DNA of 43,772 nucleotides from Chara braunii (taxonomy: Eukaryota > Streptophyta > Charophyceae > Charales > Characeae): assembly GCA_003427395.1 (NCBI GenBank), contig BFEA01000556.1:609565-653336 (forward strand), given 5' to 3'. The translations under genes and the position numbers were made by a program. A model generated the notes under the pieces. It was not told the DNA's origin. It made no database searches and saw only the letters and a list, made by a program, of their open reading frames with translations. Positions 32,401 through 40,972 of the stretch are shown here, in pieces (positions within the stretch are counted from its first letter, which is position 1; each line of letters opens with the position of its first letter).

Positions 32401-33859
32401 CCGCATGCCACCACTCGTTTCTGATCCGTCCGAAGATCCTTGTTTCCCTCCGAATGTCACCTCCACAAGAGCTTTGGTGGCTGGGAGCAGGTCTGCTGCC
32501 GCCGCGCCCGCGGGCTCCTCCTTCGATTGCAGGAGGACGACGACGACGGTGAGTCCAGCGTCGCGGGACGGAGTGGCGGTGGCCGAATCGTCAGTCAGTA
32601 ACATCTCTCTGAAAGCTGCCCGTATCAAAGAGATGCTCAGTACAGCGACGCCTCCTGTGGTGCGAGAGGACTCCTTGGATGTACCGTCGTCCTCGGCAGT
32701 TGGTGGGGAAGAGCCACCGGCAGGCAGGAAGTACGTTGTGAACAGCACTGGGCACGAAGTCGTGGCTAGCGGACTAGGCAGTGGTGAGGCCGCAATCAAA
32801 ATGAAGTCGAGCGGTGGAGGAAGTGGGAACGTCGCGGGCTGGGTGAAGGCGAGGAAGGCTGGAGCGGAGGGAGGGGGGGGGAAGGGTTCGCACAAGAAGG
32901 TGCAAGACGAGATCATCGCAGCACAAAATGGTGCTGGAATCGCCAAGAAAGGCGGACAGGATGGGTGGCTGGTCAGGAGCAACAGCAGTGCAGCCGTGGA
33001 GTGGGGATACCATTCCAGGTCAGCAACTGCCAGCATGGCGGTGGCAGCCAAGGCCGTGGCCAATGCCCATCGTCTACCCAACAACAGTGCCGTATCGGGC
33101 ACTCCAGAGGAGTCCGTTGGGACGTACACCACCACAAGCACTCAGTCTCACTCGTCGGACCGTTCCAAGTCGCCAATTGGGAACACGGCTATGGTGGTTG
33201 GGCCAACGGGGAACGCATGTCCTCGTCGACGGACGATTGCCAGTCGCTCGTCGTCCTCCTCAGAAGGTGGTAATGATGGCGGAGGAGGGCGTCTTCCCAA
33301 CGGGGGGGAGGATCGCTCCCTGGCCATCGTCGCCCTTCAGGGGGGGGGTAATCTGGCAAGATCATCCTCGTTTTCGGGTCCACAGGATGACAGCGAGCAC
33401 TCCAAAGAGCACTACGACTCTTCTGAGTCTGCTCATTTCCTGTACAAAGCCAGGAGTAAGAGGATCGAGCTCCAAGCTCATGCCTACGAAGAAGAGCTGC
33501 GCGCCAAGTATCTGGCCAGGTACCGACGACAAGAAGCACGAGCGCTGGCTCTCGAGAAACAGGAGCGAGCGAAGGCGGAGGCGGACCTGAGAAAGATTGA
33601 AGTCCAGATCGAGAAACTCAAGGCCAAGGCTCTCGAAAAACTGGAGAAGGATTACGCCAGAGCCCGCAGGAAGGCCGAGGACCGGAAAGCAGTGGCGGAA
33701 TCCAAGATGATGGAAAGTCTTGCGGTGAGCCGACAGAAGGCGGAGGAGATCAGAACGACGGGTAGGGTTCCTAGACTCATCGGTAAGTGTTTCACTAAAT
33801 GGTGGCCATTTAAGATCAGCTCTCTTTGGAGATTTGGCTGCTTTGGCTGCGAAGCGTAG
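26468..33859 (+). CDS. Giant remorin: 2,463-residue protein with a C-terminal remorin domain
   Basis: Remorins are plant plasma-membrane nanodomain scaffolds acting at the cytosolic face. The last ~120 residues (about 2342-2463) fit the family: EELRAKYLARYRRQEARAL, KAEADLRKIEVQIEKLKAKA, a Lys/Arg/Ala-rich coiled coil to about 2425, the hallmark RTTGRVP (about 2429-2435), and a hydrophobic, aromatic tail ending GCFGCEA, like the membrane-anchoring C terminus with acylatable Cys. Residues 1-2340 look disordered: Gly, Ser, Glu/Asp, Ala and His runs, a Ser/Thr/Pro stretch at about 1380-1500 and RERGG repeats near 1030-1055. Known remorins are usually below ~600 residues. The ATG has A at -3 and an in-frame TGA 15 bp upstream (26450-26452). 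One uninterrupted frame of 7.4 kb suggests a single exon, but purine-rich triplets keep other frames open too, so in-frame introns (donor-like GTAAG near 31255 and 32332) cannot be excluded. Confidence 0.8.
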   Translation: MQAITKLIGLGGDTPDSTYASLKIRKRAGRDEANGSYDGEESQVVVEVIQPENWPFAEAESSGVDRFARAEQEGEGGRASSSSGGGGGIAGSLNLRAMTNRLAPSPYARGPPPPGYVCSHHHNQLERGTPVAVRTHRSGGGGGGGVGVAPPYGTSARNSFRQTGRGGVLGDEEGSTEEEAESESSEGVDALTTPSVTGTDFHTPGNSLSPRSTVSQSDHSSFESTFYHRRSSSSLSNSSSAGGGGGGGGGVGYATAMAIGNADVSSSGIWRGESPWRGASSSFKRARGNDYSSTSSDIPPRSVPPSPSSSSETESAASFKSALSSGGVYRSSNTPSSTTSSLRDGGSSGRGGGDGEARGLFVKGDVAVRSGRPNVPRPSSTSGRRGRRDVVRDSATARSAMRDDDLSSDGDGRDRGGGGVDSGLHSGGRSVVRWGGGRQQQEEDPNLTLLLPTHNRLLRGGQSFGSTDEECRSADYDEEEDGDEDEYEVASSLQEDMQAVDSDLTDLHSGEQLSRRHHYHHHHHHESLLMDEQQEQRARFRPQPAGTTKGRKEEEGEEEEEEVKEFRQSGGGEAAVSRERPSSPNSVGGLPSVSSVSVSSEQISDVSLGLAAKDGATAVEGHNDQTKIVSELKVAGGLSTQQSMDCPAAERRGDTGDGGAVLSLSRDGGGERNEAWEKSRSSDGGKAAVGATWNDVVRQGGGGDKSAGGTEIEERKEEAEGYYKEEDAGTGWLGESLEREGWSRLGEVEEGRGDLHRSNTSNDDGGGAVGEEEVEGVGGGGGVGDGKAPGVTKTTESKKTPPPPPQNVEIEDGENGAGSCELMMMGGRSDMLNMQLMNHWGGDDEKAGTSNNARDGGAVPIAQAREKEGRKREREKRKSPLKEGAMAVAATAAVAAAAIGYNAPLVVTVGGVEAEPVGGNQGGARALRNTPLTNGFKFLRSSSGNRRRRTALAAAAGARAGEETRGEGGGAAAGGGGGGGEEDDGRGEIRPVNYEEEEESRGSGGSGAEPGVAQINQVDRGASGGGGRERGGRERGGRERGGRERGGRERGGRRGGEANEMEWGKKEYGGASNGGGDDGSDDDDDDDDEQEEDMSGDEGMETSLTKRRSSRSEGVKKRGDEGERDAVDAYGEGISPRKEGSMEQEEEEDEDEEMEGTKTLREMERITEVAEGGSGLHDDLVDEDGRNGEKESLSPRAIGNGRENAARCEEEEVVRDTHGGGVDEEDSARARRLESLDGAAAAAITAAGTASSAAAADVAAQIADEAADVAVRIGHDAAAGGTAACGVCGGNDNSAALRGEEDSQHGSPIVKKSPSPPPWMGEARTSKAVELDARDTCGLGGGSHVGTVQARSGFTAVGKGGEGGGGGGKETFHGARGAKAELLSSSSSLAAVASPASSSPPSMTAGIMTSPSSATTTKMSPSSRPAPTTSPPSSSSPAMPATTMSSPPVAPSTRPSSSSPAAATIMTSAAVPVIESPPTSGRISSSPSSLPALTPTRFVTAGSAPEIVEMSTGSTRGSEEVNAGMEGDNSSLVMLGRRITSGGNSSLGGSTESSFEVKRDAIRSEGGDMAVLEQQSLCSLQELGDDNLAYLEAAVNVRAGGEGVHRRGGGRKATTGESSFHSEQRKNGSFGEIVPQEETETIKGRGGRGGGMVDHRRRRALSTEEEEEGEEEEVGDVYGAADHRRRGLSHLPRGESKSGAYSGSLPPEVDRVSDWDASRTAPVAAADWRTTPTGGLTSQQQQNRKHYSASMAKGTTDTRGGRVGGGGGRGEGGGGSSSASRPHVGYVPVPMFSGSGGAFGGGTRYSPVIVDPVAVRTNILVSSAQLVPHPERQGAASTSTPAASAFAAETSARRGAPRDEDCRSSSTKPSSSAASSGGGSRLKALQQRQPLDEQEGKGLYRRRSSAGSREGSAAYTRHVARGAAFAHTPEMDEELDGISPDETARTPARDTDGHDVSKPPPSSRVDLHVRRAASNSTARMPPLVSDPSEDPCFPPNVTSTRALVAGSRSAAAAPAGSSFDCRRTTTTVSPASRDGVAVAESSVSNISLKAARIKEMLSTATPPVVREDSLDVPSSSAVGGEEPPAGRKYVVNSTGHEVVASGLGSGEAAIKMKSSGGGSGNVAGWVKARKAGAEGGGGKGSHKKVQDEIIAAQNGAGIAKKGGQDGWLVRSNSSAAVEWGYHSRSATASMAVAAKAVANAHRLPNNSAVSGTPEESVGTYTTTSTQSHSSDRSKSPIGNTAMVVGPTGNACPRRRTIASRSSSSSEGGNDGGGGRLPNGGEDRSLAIVALQGGGNLARSSSFSGPQDDSEHSKEHYDSSESAHFLYKARSKRIELQAHAYEEELRAKYLARYRRQEARALALEKQERAKAEADLRKIEVQIEKLKAKALEKLEKDYARARRKAEDRKAVAESKMMESLAVSRQKAEEIRTTGRVPRLIGKCFTKWWPFKISSLWRFGCFGCEA
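29544..29625 (+). repeat. 15 bp minisatellite inside the remorin frame (RERGG x5)
   Basis: Five near-identical GGAGGAAGAGAAAGA units, each encoding five residues, so length changes keep the frame. The copies are almost identical in DNA, suggesting recent expansion. Confidence 0.9.
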
Positions 33860-34508
33860 ACCCGGTTGCAATAGTTAGAGAGAGAGTGACTATGACTAGG
33901 GAGGGGAAACTGCTAGTGTATATGCTGCTGCTGCTGATGATGAGGAGGAGGAGGATGAGTGTAGCATAAAAGGGGAGCGGGAAAAACGACGGTGAGTGGT
34001 GGAGAGGTCCTTGAAACGGACGGAAACGCGTATGGGGTCTATCTATGGGACCGTGTATGGATGTCCAAGCCATGGGGAAGAGTGCGTCTTCGGAGAAGGA
34101 GAGCACACGACATGTGGAAAAGGACTGAGAGGGGGGACGAGGACGACGAGAGAATGGGAGAGAGGAGAAAGGGGAGGAGGATGAGGAGGACGGGAGAGAG
34201 GAGAACGGACAACGGGAGAGAAGAGAAAGTGGAAACTGAACGAAGAGGATGCCTGGGAGAACAGGACAGATTGTCGAACGAGAAGGAAGGACTAGTTTGT
34301 CGAGAATAGTTCTTGTGTCATCGTTGTAAAGAAGATGGATGATGATGACACCCTGTACTTAGCTGTTTAAGCAGCAGCAGGAGAGCAATTGTTATCCTGG
34401 CCGACCCATCTGTTCGCATCCAGCCTGTATGTACATACATAGCTGCTTACTGACTCGGAGGATTGGCGGACGTAATAACGTGTGTGCGCGTGCGAGAGCG
34501 AGCGAGCG

Positions 34509-34511
<3 letters not shown>

Positions 34512-34594
<83 letters not shown>

Positions 34595-34595
34595 N

Positions 34596-34674
<79 letters not shown>
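34512..34674. repeat. (GA)n microsatellite, one ambiguous base
   Basis: ~163 bp of GA with a phase break and an N at 34595, preceded by GAGC units. Confidence 0.97.
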
Positions 34675-34677
<3 letters not shown>

Positions 34678-34921
34678 GACTTGCAGTGACGGATTTGCCC
34701 GCCAAAGACAGTCAGGTGGCTGACGATGATTAGTAGAAGACAGTTCGATAGGAATTGTAAGTTTCTGTGCTGTTACTTGTTAGGGAGCGTGCATGCTCAC
34801 CAATGTGTACTTGCACAAGTAGAAGGGTGCATATGTGCACCCATCACAGACACACATCACAATCATGCTTTTTTCTTTTTGAAGTCGTGTTTAGCGAACA
34901 CGACAACACACAGAGGGAGGG

Positions 34922-34922
<1 letters not shown>

Positions 34923-34981
<59 letters not shown>

Positions 34982-34999
34982 GAGAGAGAGGGGAAGAGA

Positions 35000-35066
<67 letters not shown>
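34923..35066. repeat. Interrupted (GA)n microsatellite
   Basis: Two GA blocks separated by a GGAGGAGAGAGAGGGGAAGAG-type interruption at about 34977-35005. Confidence 0.96.
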
Positions 35067-35069
<3 letters not shown>

Positions 35070-35596
35070 GGAGGTCCATGTTTTGTCCTCCCAACACTCT
35101 TACTTTGTACGTATCTGTGCCATTCGGTTTTGTTGTTTCTTGATAACCTGACCTGTTCCATTTTTTGATCCGATGCAGTTTTTTTTTCTGAAACTTAAGT
35201 CCTGCAGAGGGTGTGCTCGAACTTGGCAGATGGTCTCCACAACACTCGTGCCATTCGCCCAGATGGTGAATGATTTCCTTCTTTTTCTGGCCATGAAGCT
35301 CCCCGCATCTGTCATGATGGATGGCATGGGTGGCACGGATGTGAACTTGGTTCCTGTCCAGTTCGTGTGTGTGTGTGTGCATGCATGTGCGCGTGGGTGT
35401 ATGTGCTATCTGTTTCCTTTACCCTCGCCTCTTTTTGCCAGCTGTGGAGGAAAAACGACGTACCGCAGCTTCTCGATGTCTTCTGACACCCTGGTTTACT
35501 GTCAGCCATAGTCAATTCCATTTCTCTTTTTTTTTTTTTTTTTCTCGGTATGAATTGATCCGTTTTGTTGTCTTCCTTTTTCTTATCATCGGCCCT

Positions 35597-35625
35597 ATGA
35601 CTTGGTCCTCATCCCAATGCGGATG

Positions 35626-35685
<60 letters not shown>

Positions 35686-35722
35686 GACTTGGTCATCCCA
35701 ATGCAAATGCCTCTCTCTCTCT
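35597..35722. repeat. (TC)n microsatellite between two ~36 bp direct repeats
   Basis: ATGACTTGGTC(CTC)ATCCCAATGC followed by (G/A)(G/A)ATGCCTCTCTCT occurs at 35597 and again at 35684, on either side of a TC run (35626-35680). Confidence 0.9.
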
Positions 35723-36455
35723 TTCGCATAGCGTTGAGTATGATTTGAGCTGCTGCTAGTTGTTTGGCAGCAGGGTATGCTGTGAGGAGTATAGGTGTTG
35801 GCTGTGTTATTGGGCATGCTGGAGGAGGATGAAAACTATATCTGATTACCTGCCGCAGGCATGTCTCATAATCTCAAAATGTCTGGTGGCTTTAAGAGGA
35901 AGGAGGGGGGTGTCTCGGGTACGTGTCTTTTTTCGTGTGTTTTTTTGGCTTGAAGGTTTTTTTAACTTTTTTTCGTGACGTCGGCTCGAAGAAGGCGCCT
36001 GATGGTATGCCTTTCTTGCAGATGGCTGCTGTGTCAGCGTTTTGCATGCTTGGGGTTGCCACCTGTTGCGCAGCAACGTTAAACCCCGCCCAGGCAAAAA
36101 AAATTGTCTTCCTGAATTCCTGGAAGACATTGGGAAGCTGGGTAGGGCCTCGGTGGAGCCTGGGCACAGGTGTAGGTGGTAGCTCGTTTTGAAAACGCGG
36201 AAAAGTAGGAAAAAAAAGGAAAAAGAGAGGTTTCGTTGAGGTCCAGTCAAATAAAACGCTTCTGTGCACGGCGTGGATAGCGGCTCGACCTGATCCTCAA
36301 CCTTAGTATAACCCAAATGTAAGCAACCCCGACTTTCCACTTCTCCGCCCTTTTTTTTTCTTTTTGTTTTTTCTCCGCCCTACTGCTCCCGGTCGTAAAT
36401 CTTTCATAGTTATAGTTAAATAGTTAATCTCTGATCAGAAATGGAGAATTCCTTC

Positions 36456-36477
36456 TTTTTTTTTTTTTTTTTTTTTT
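36456..36477 (-). other. LINE poly(A) tail (T run on the plus strand)
   Basis: 22 T residues, then ~26 bp further on the motif GAGGCCGGGTTTCTCACAGT (36504 onward), which also occurs next to the T run at 39388. Confidence 0.8.
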
Positions 36478-36828
36478 AGAAAAATTGAAAAGGACAATTG
36501 ATGAGGCCGGGTTTCTCACAGTCTACCCACATAGCTCAAAGGTACCCTGATCTGGGATCATTACCCAGTGTTCGCTTTTTACAGGACCCCCCCAGGGACC
36601 CGACCCGATTGCTGTTCTCACTCTTCTCCCTCTAACAAAAGCTACCTACCTTCCTCTCCCCATGCTGTTATATTAGCCAAAAACATAAAAAACATTCTCC
36701 TCTTTTGTAACTACTACCTGGAACAGCTTGTCTCCAACCTATGGCCCTAACTGAAAACTGTCACTCTATCACAAGGCAAACAGGGTCTATGTATCGACCC
36801 TGGTTCTTGAACCTCTCCTCTCAGCTAT

Positions 36829-37357
36829 CTAAAATCCGGGCATACGACCCGACCCTACTTCACCTTCTGGTCCGGCTAACAACCGACTATTCAGTTCTAA
36901 ATTACCCTCCAGAGTGATCGAGGCAAAGGAGCTGTTTTTTGCCCAGGTCTTGTGGAACCAAAATTTGTTCTTTTTTGCCTGCGATTTTGACATTTGCCGA
37001 TCCGATGTAATTGCCAGCCTAATAAGGCTCTTTATGGTTCCAATCAGACTGTATAGAGACAATTGTTCACCCGAGAATACCGCACTGTTTCTACCTTTCC
37101 ACAGGGTTTCCATCACCGCTCCCCTGCAGACCATGGCGATATAACCCCAACCCTCAGACAAATCTGTGTCTGACTGTTCGTCTCCAAACAAGGTCCATTC
37201 CTGTGTGCATTTGAAGTTGTCTTGCGTCAGCCTTTTCCAGTGTTGTCGCCACCAGGTCCATACTCGAGTTGAGACCGGGCAATAGAGCCACACATGTCAC
37301 ATGTGTGGTCGTCTCCCAGCCCCACCGACATGTACTACAATGTTCTGACATGGGCAT
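36829..37357 (-). pseudogene. LINE zinc-binding (zf-RVT) and C-terminal region, frameshifted
   Basis: The frame from 37357 reads HCSTCRWGWETTTHV, the first part of the plant LINE zinc-binding motif (C-x2-C...E-T-x2-H). It then leaves register. The adjacent frame from 37293 continues WLYCPVSTRVWTWW and later GWGYIAMVCRGAVMETLW and FWFHKTWAK. The break is a tandem duplication of 7 bp (CATGTGA repeated as CATGTGT on the minus strand, about 37290-37304). Removing one copy would restore THVWLYC. The domain normally follows the reverse transcriptase in plant LINEs. Confidence 0.82.
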
Positions 37358-37784
37358 TGGGCATGCCTTTGGCCGCTAGCCACTTGGCTGACGGACGGAG
37401 TAACTAGCAGTGACTGTAGCCAGAGCAGACTTGCCTGTTTCTGTGAAGGTATCAGTCTGAAGCTCTTCCATTGTTTGAAAAAAGGTCCACTGCTCCGACG
37501 TCGAATCCCGGCTCCTTCCTTAGTCGTTCTGCTGCCGTTGAAATAGGCTGCTTCTTTACTCTGGCTGTCAAGGATCTTCACCCCCCAGTTCGGCCGATAT
37601 TGAAAAGCAGGACAGAAGGAGGTCCGCGCTTCCAAACCTTCCCACCCCATTAGGCATGGTTCGACTGAGATGGTAGATGCATCTTCCGCTAACGGTAGGC
37701 ATTTCGCTGATGTGTTCGGGTTCGGAGCCCACACCCTGCTTTCCACATACCGTCCGTCCCGTGGCAGGCACTACTTTTTCTCCT

Positions 37785-39170
37785 CTATGTTTGAGGAGTC
37801 GGTTCTCCATTTCTGTCGACAGTCGTCTTACAAACGTGGACTTTTACATCACCACCTGTGAGTTCTGGACCTACAACTTCCAGGTACAGGTCTGATGAGT
37901 CGGCGTCCTTCAGCAATGTACCCGCCTGTACATGATCTGAAATTTTGAGGATAGACAACCAATGTGCTGGAATAGCTCTTTTTATCGTCTCGTATTTTCG
38001 CTCCAGGTTACACCGGCGGGGNAATAATAATCTACGCAGAGTTGTCACCGGGATCCAATTCTTCTGTCTCCTGGTCCCACAGGTCTTTGAGCTGAATAAT
38101 TCAATAATACGCTTTTCCACCCATGACTTACCAAAGGGACCTCTGGTACCATCGGCCTGTAGCATGCTGCCTTCTTCCTGTACCACCAACGGGTTTTCAA
38201 AAATATATTCTTGTTGCGAGTTGGGCTGAACCCTTATCTTTGGAAAGAGTTGGCGCCACGCAAAGAGAATACTCCTCCAAAGTCTCGACTTCGGGCGACG
38301 GTTTGCAAAGGAGGGGATAAAAGCGCATCTCCATACATCCCGTGGCTTTAATAGGCCCCACTCCTTTGCTAAAATGTACTCTGCCAGCCTCACCCACCAC
38401 TTAGATTTCAACCCCCAAGTGGCTGCTATAGATTTCAACCCCAAAGTGGCTGCTATGATCCACTTAATCAATAATGCCAAATTTTGGTGGATGGCATCAA
38501 GTATGCCTAGCCCTCCCATCTCTCTTGCCGTGGCTACGGTTTCCCATGCCACTTTCGTCATAAAACCTTGTTGGTCTCCAGCTGTCGGCTTCCATAAATA
38601 ACGGGCCGCCGCTCGTTTGATCTGTGTGTATGCGCCTTCTCCAAGTAGATGGACTGAGAGTGGAAACCGTAGGAGGGAGAAATCCGCTGAGGATAACACC
38701 ATTGCTCTCCCATGGAGGGAGAGTTTGTGGTTCCGAATCCATCCTGAAATTCTGGCTGATACCTTTTCTGCCGGCAGAGCATTGTGCACTGAAGAACAAT
38801 CCGAAAGTGACACTTGTACTCCAAGAAAACGATCAGAGGAATTTAGCGGAATCCGCTGTAATCCCCAACCAACTCGTAAGTTCTGGGAAGGAGGGAGGAA
38901 AAATAGAGACTTCTCCCAATTTATAGAAGACTCGGACAAAGAACAATAAGTGTCTATAACCGATTTCAGTTTTTCTAGGGATTCTACCGTATTTTCACAT
39001 GCAATGGCGAGGTCGTCAGCTATCGCCCCACCTTTCCATTGGGAGTTTGGTGGAGTAAGGCAAAGGCCTTTTATAAGGTTATTTTTTCTAATGTAATCAA
39101 GTAATACCTCTAACTGGATAACAAAGAGCAGGGGGGGCAGCGGGCATCCCCGTCTAAGTGAGCGAGTCAA
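37785..39170 (-). pseudogene. LINE reverse transcriptase, C-terminal part of the RT domain and thumb
   Basis: A 461-codon frame. It starts inside the RT palm with TRSLRRGCPLPPLLFVIQLE (usually R-x-VRQGCPLSP), then GGAIADDLAIACEN, the catalytic ADD dyad at residues ~51-53, here IADD instead of the usual YADD or FADD. SDRFLGVQV follows, then a long region (SARISGWIRNHKLSLHGRAM, GGLGILDAIHQNLALLIKW) characteristic of plant LINE ORF2. A 27 bp tandem duplication at 38404-38457 repeats a GLKSIAAT-like segment. One N (38022) gives an unknown residue. The upstream half of the RT domain is missing or scrambled, so this copy cannot work. Confidence 0.88.
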
Positions 39171-39387
39171 AGGGCCTTCTAGTAGATACTATGCCTCTAT
39201 AGTACTCTAGTGTGTGCGCACACATCTTGACTGTGTCACTACTATTGGAGCATTGATAGCAAAGGGGTGGGCCAATTCTCTCACTAATGACCTGGATTGA
39301 CACAGGATCAAGGATCTGAAAGAGAGTCTAGTCATTCTGTCATACCCGACTATGCCCCTCATTTTTAACCATTCTAACCAATCACTC

Positions 39388-39540
39388 TTTTTTTTTTTTA
39401 ACCGGGCCCGGTGCCCAAGGCTTGATATTACCCTTAATAAGATTTGAGGCCGGGGTCCTCACAGTCTACCCGGAGTGACCCTGATGATACTGATGATACC
39501 ACAGATAATACTGCTAAAGAGAATAATGATTCAAATATAT
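39388..39540 (-). mobile_element. Nested, strongly 5'-truncated LINE 3' end
   Basis: A T run (39388-39399), the perfect palindrome ACCGGGCCCGGT (39401-39412) and then GAGGCCGGGGTCCTCACAGT (39446 onward). The last motif matches the end of the surrounding LINE (36504) at about 24 of 26 positions. A second LINE tail in the middle of a LINE, on the same strand, indicates a nested insertion. Its right edge is uncertain. Confidence 0.55.
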
Positions 39541-39641
39541 GAAAAATTATAAAAGATTATGCTATATCAGCTATTCTGGCCTCCTAATCACTCTGCTTTT
39601 GTACTTGCAAATCTTCCAAATCGGCATGTGCCTTTACTCTT

Positions 39642-40738
39642 TTATTCGACCAAAAGAAATCCAAGGAAGGGGTCCTTTCCCATTTTGGCTTCTGCATTTT
39701 TTACTGTCAAAATTAGGCACTGTTCTTTCCAATTACGGGCGGCCGCCTTCATTCTCGAAAATTCCACCAGCGCTGCTCTCACAATTGCTATGCCTGTGTC
39801 CGTCCAGTCATTAAAGTCCTGGAACAGGTCTTGCGCCCCGGACCATGCTTCCATATGGGTTGACACCCACCTAGAAACGCCCTCATCTTTAAGTAGAGTC
39901 ACGTTCAAGCGGAAAGGAGGGCGATATCTCTCGACAGTCTCTCTTGACAGTACATCCATTACAACCGGGTAATGGTCTGAGAAAGAGCCCACTCCCACTT
40001 CACTCATCATGCAGGAGTCCCCAAGGAGACCCTCTGGCTAGGAAAAAGTCCAGTCTTTTTCTAGGGACAGGAGTACGGTTGTTTGGTTTAGGCCCAAACC
40101 AGGTGAACCCGTTACTATTTGGGGTTTAAGATTCTGGTTTAAGATTCTGAAGACGTCTGTTAAATTTTGGGCATCTTGAAATTCTGATAAAATCGTAGTG
40201 TCCGTTCTTAGTGGGTATGTTTTCAAGGAGTCCAGTTCAGGATTGAATACCGAGTTCCAGTCCCCAGCCATTACTAAATTCTCAATATCCGGTATGACCT
40301 CAGGAAGTAATGAAAAGAACTGAATCCTCTCATTAAAATCTACAGGTGCATAGAGCGTCATGACTGCCCATTCTTCCGTGTCAATCTTGAACTTGATCCA
40401 AGCCCACCTACCATCTGAATCATAGTATTGGTCAATTATAGCAATCTCCAGATCTTTATGTATCTGAATGGCAACCCCTCCCTTGGACCCTGCGGCAGGC
40501 GTCCACAACTGCGGGCCATTCCACCATCGCCTGAGGCTCGCAAGTTTGGGATTGTCTAACTTCGTTTCCTGGATGCACAGGATATGAACCTCCTGTGAGT
40601 GACACCAGGAACGATGTCTTGACTTCTTAAATTTCTTAGCTTGATCACCCAGTCCTCTTACATTCCACGTGGCGAATCTAGTTCTTCTTGGCAGGACCGT
40701 GAGTTGGGTCCCTGCCGCGAGAGGATTGGATGTAGTTC
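39642..40738 (-). pseudogene. LINE apurinic-type endonuclease domain
   Basis: The minus-strand frame opens after a TGA near 40740 and reads RFATWNVRGLGDQAKKF, HILCIQETKL, GGVAIQIHKDLEIAI, VMTLYAPVDF and MAGDWNSVFN. These are the successive Asn, Glu, Tyr and Asp-x-Asn active-site blocks of exonuclease/endonuclease/phosphatase domains. No ATG occurs near its start. The frame closes at 40038. After a shift the domain resumes at 40010 with VGSFSDHYPVVMDV, the Ser-Asp-His block. One frameshift therefore splits an otherwise complete nuclease. In a working element it nicks target DNA to prime reverse transcription. Confidence 0.87.
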
Positions 40739-40906
40739 AGGGGGGGCTGTCGAACAGGGCTGGGCTAACATATAAGGGGCGATACAACACGGGATGGGTG
40801 ACACCTAGCAGCCCCATGGGATAACGGAGCCCCGGGCTGAGAAGAAGAGAGGCCACAGCCCCAGGAAAGTAACAAACTGCAATCGCTGCGTTATAAGATG
40901 TATCTA

Positions 40907-40972
40907 CGGGACGTTGGACCCGGTTTCCAGCAGGTGTCGCCCCACCAATAGGAGGAGCAGTCCGACAGAGTA
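40907..40972. repeat. Dispersed repeat copy 3
   Basis: GGGACGTTGGACCCGGTTTC, then CAGCAGGTG and CCACCAATAGGAGGAG, matching 19536 and 5682. Here there is no A-rich tail. It lies upstream of the endonuclease, where the minus strand is open (reading PPIGGATPAGNRVQRPV) down to the TGA near 40740. Confidence 0.7.

Larger units (their letters stand above)
33860..36455. other. 3' flank of the remorin gene and intergenic DNA
   Basis: No further gene recognised. It holds GA/TC microsatellites at 34512-34674, 34923-35066 and 35626-35680, and a GAGGA-rich purine stretch at 33940-34300 that may be 3' untranslated region. No clear AATAAA poly(A) signal is visible near the stop codon. Positions 35900-36250 contain T and A runs around an open frame without motifs. 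Confidence 0.4.

Noticed and set aside
33992-34309. 105-codon Arg/Gly/Glu-rich frame downstream of the remorin gene
   Set aside because: Purine-rich low-complexity DNA, probably 3' untranslated. No motif or good start.
34482-34689. Open frames encoding long Arg-Glu or Ser-Leu runs over the GA/TC tracts
   Set aside because: They are direct products of dinucleotide repeats open in several frames, with no independent coding evidence.
35923-36192. 89-codon frame with a hydrophobic Ala/Cys-rich segment as a small membrane protein
   Set aside because: No conserved motif, poor start context, flanked by homopolymer runs, and open on the opposite strand as well.
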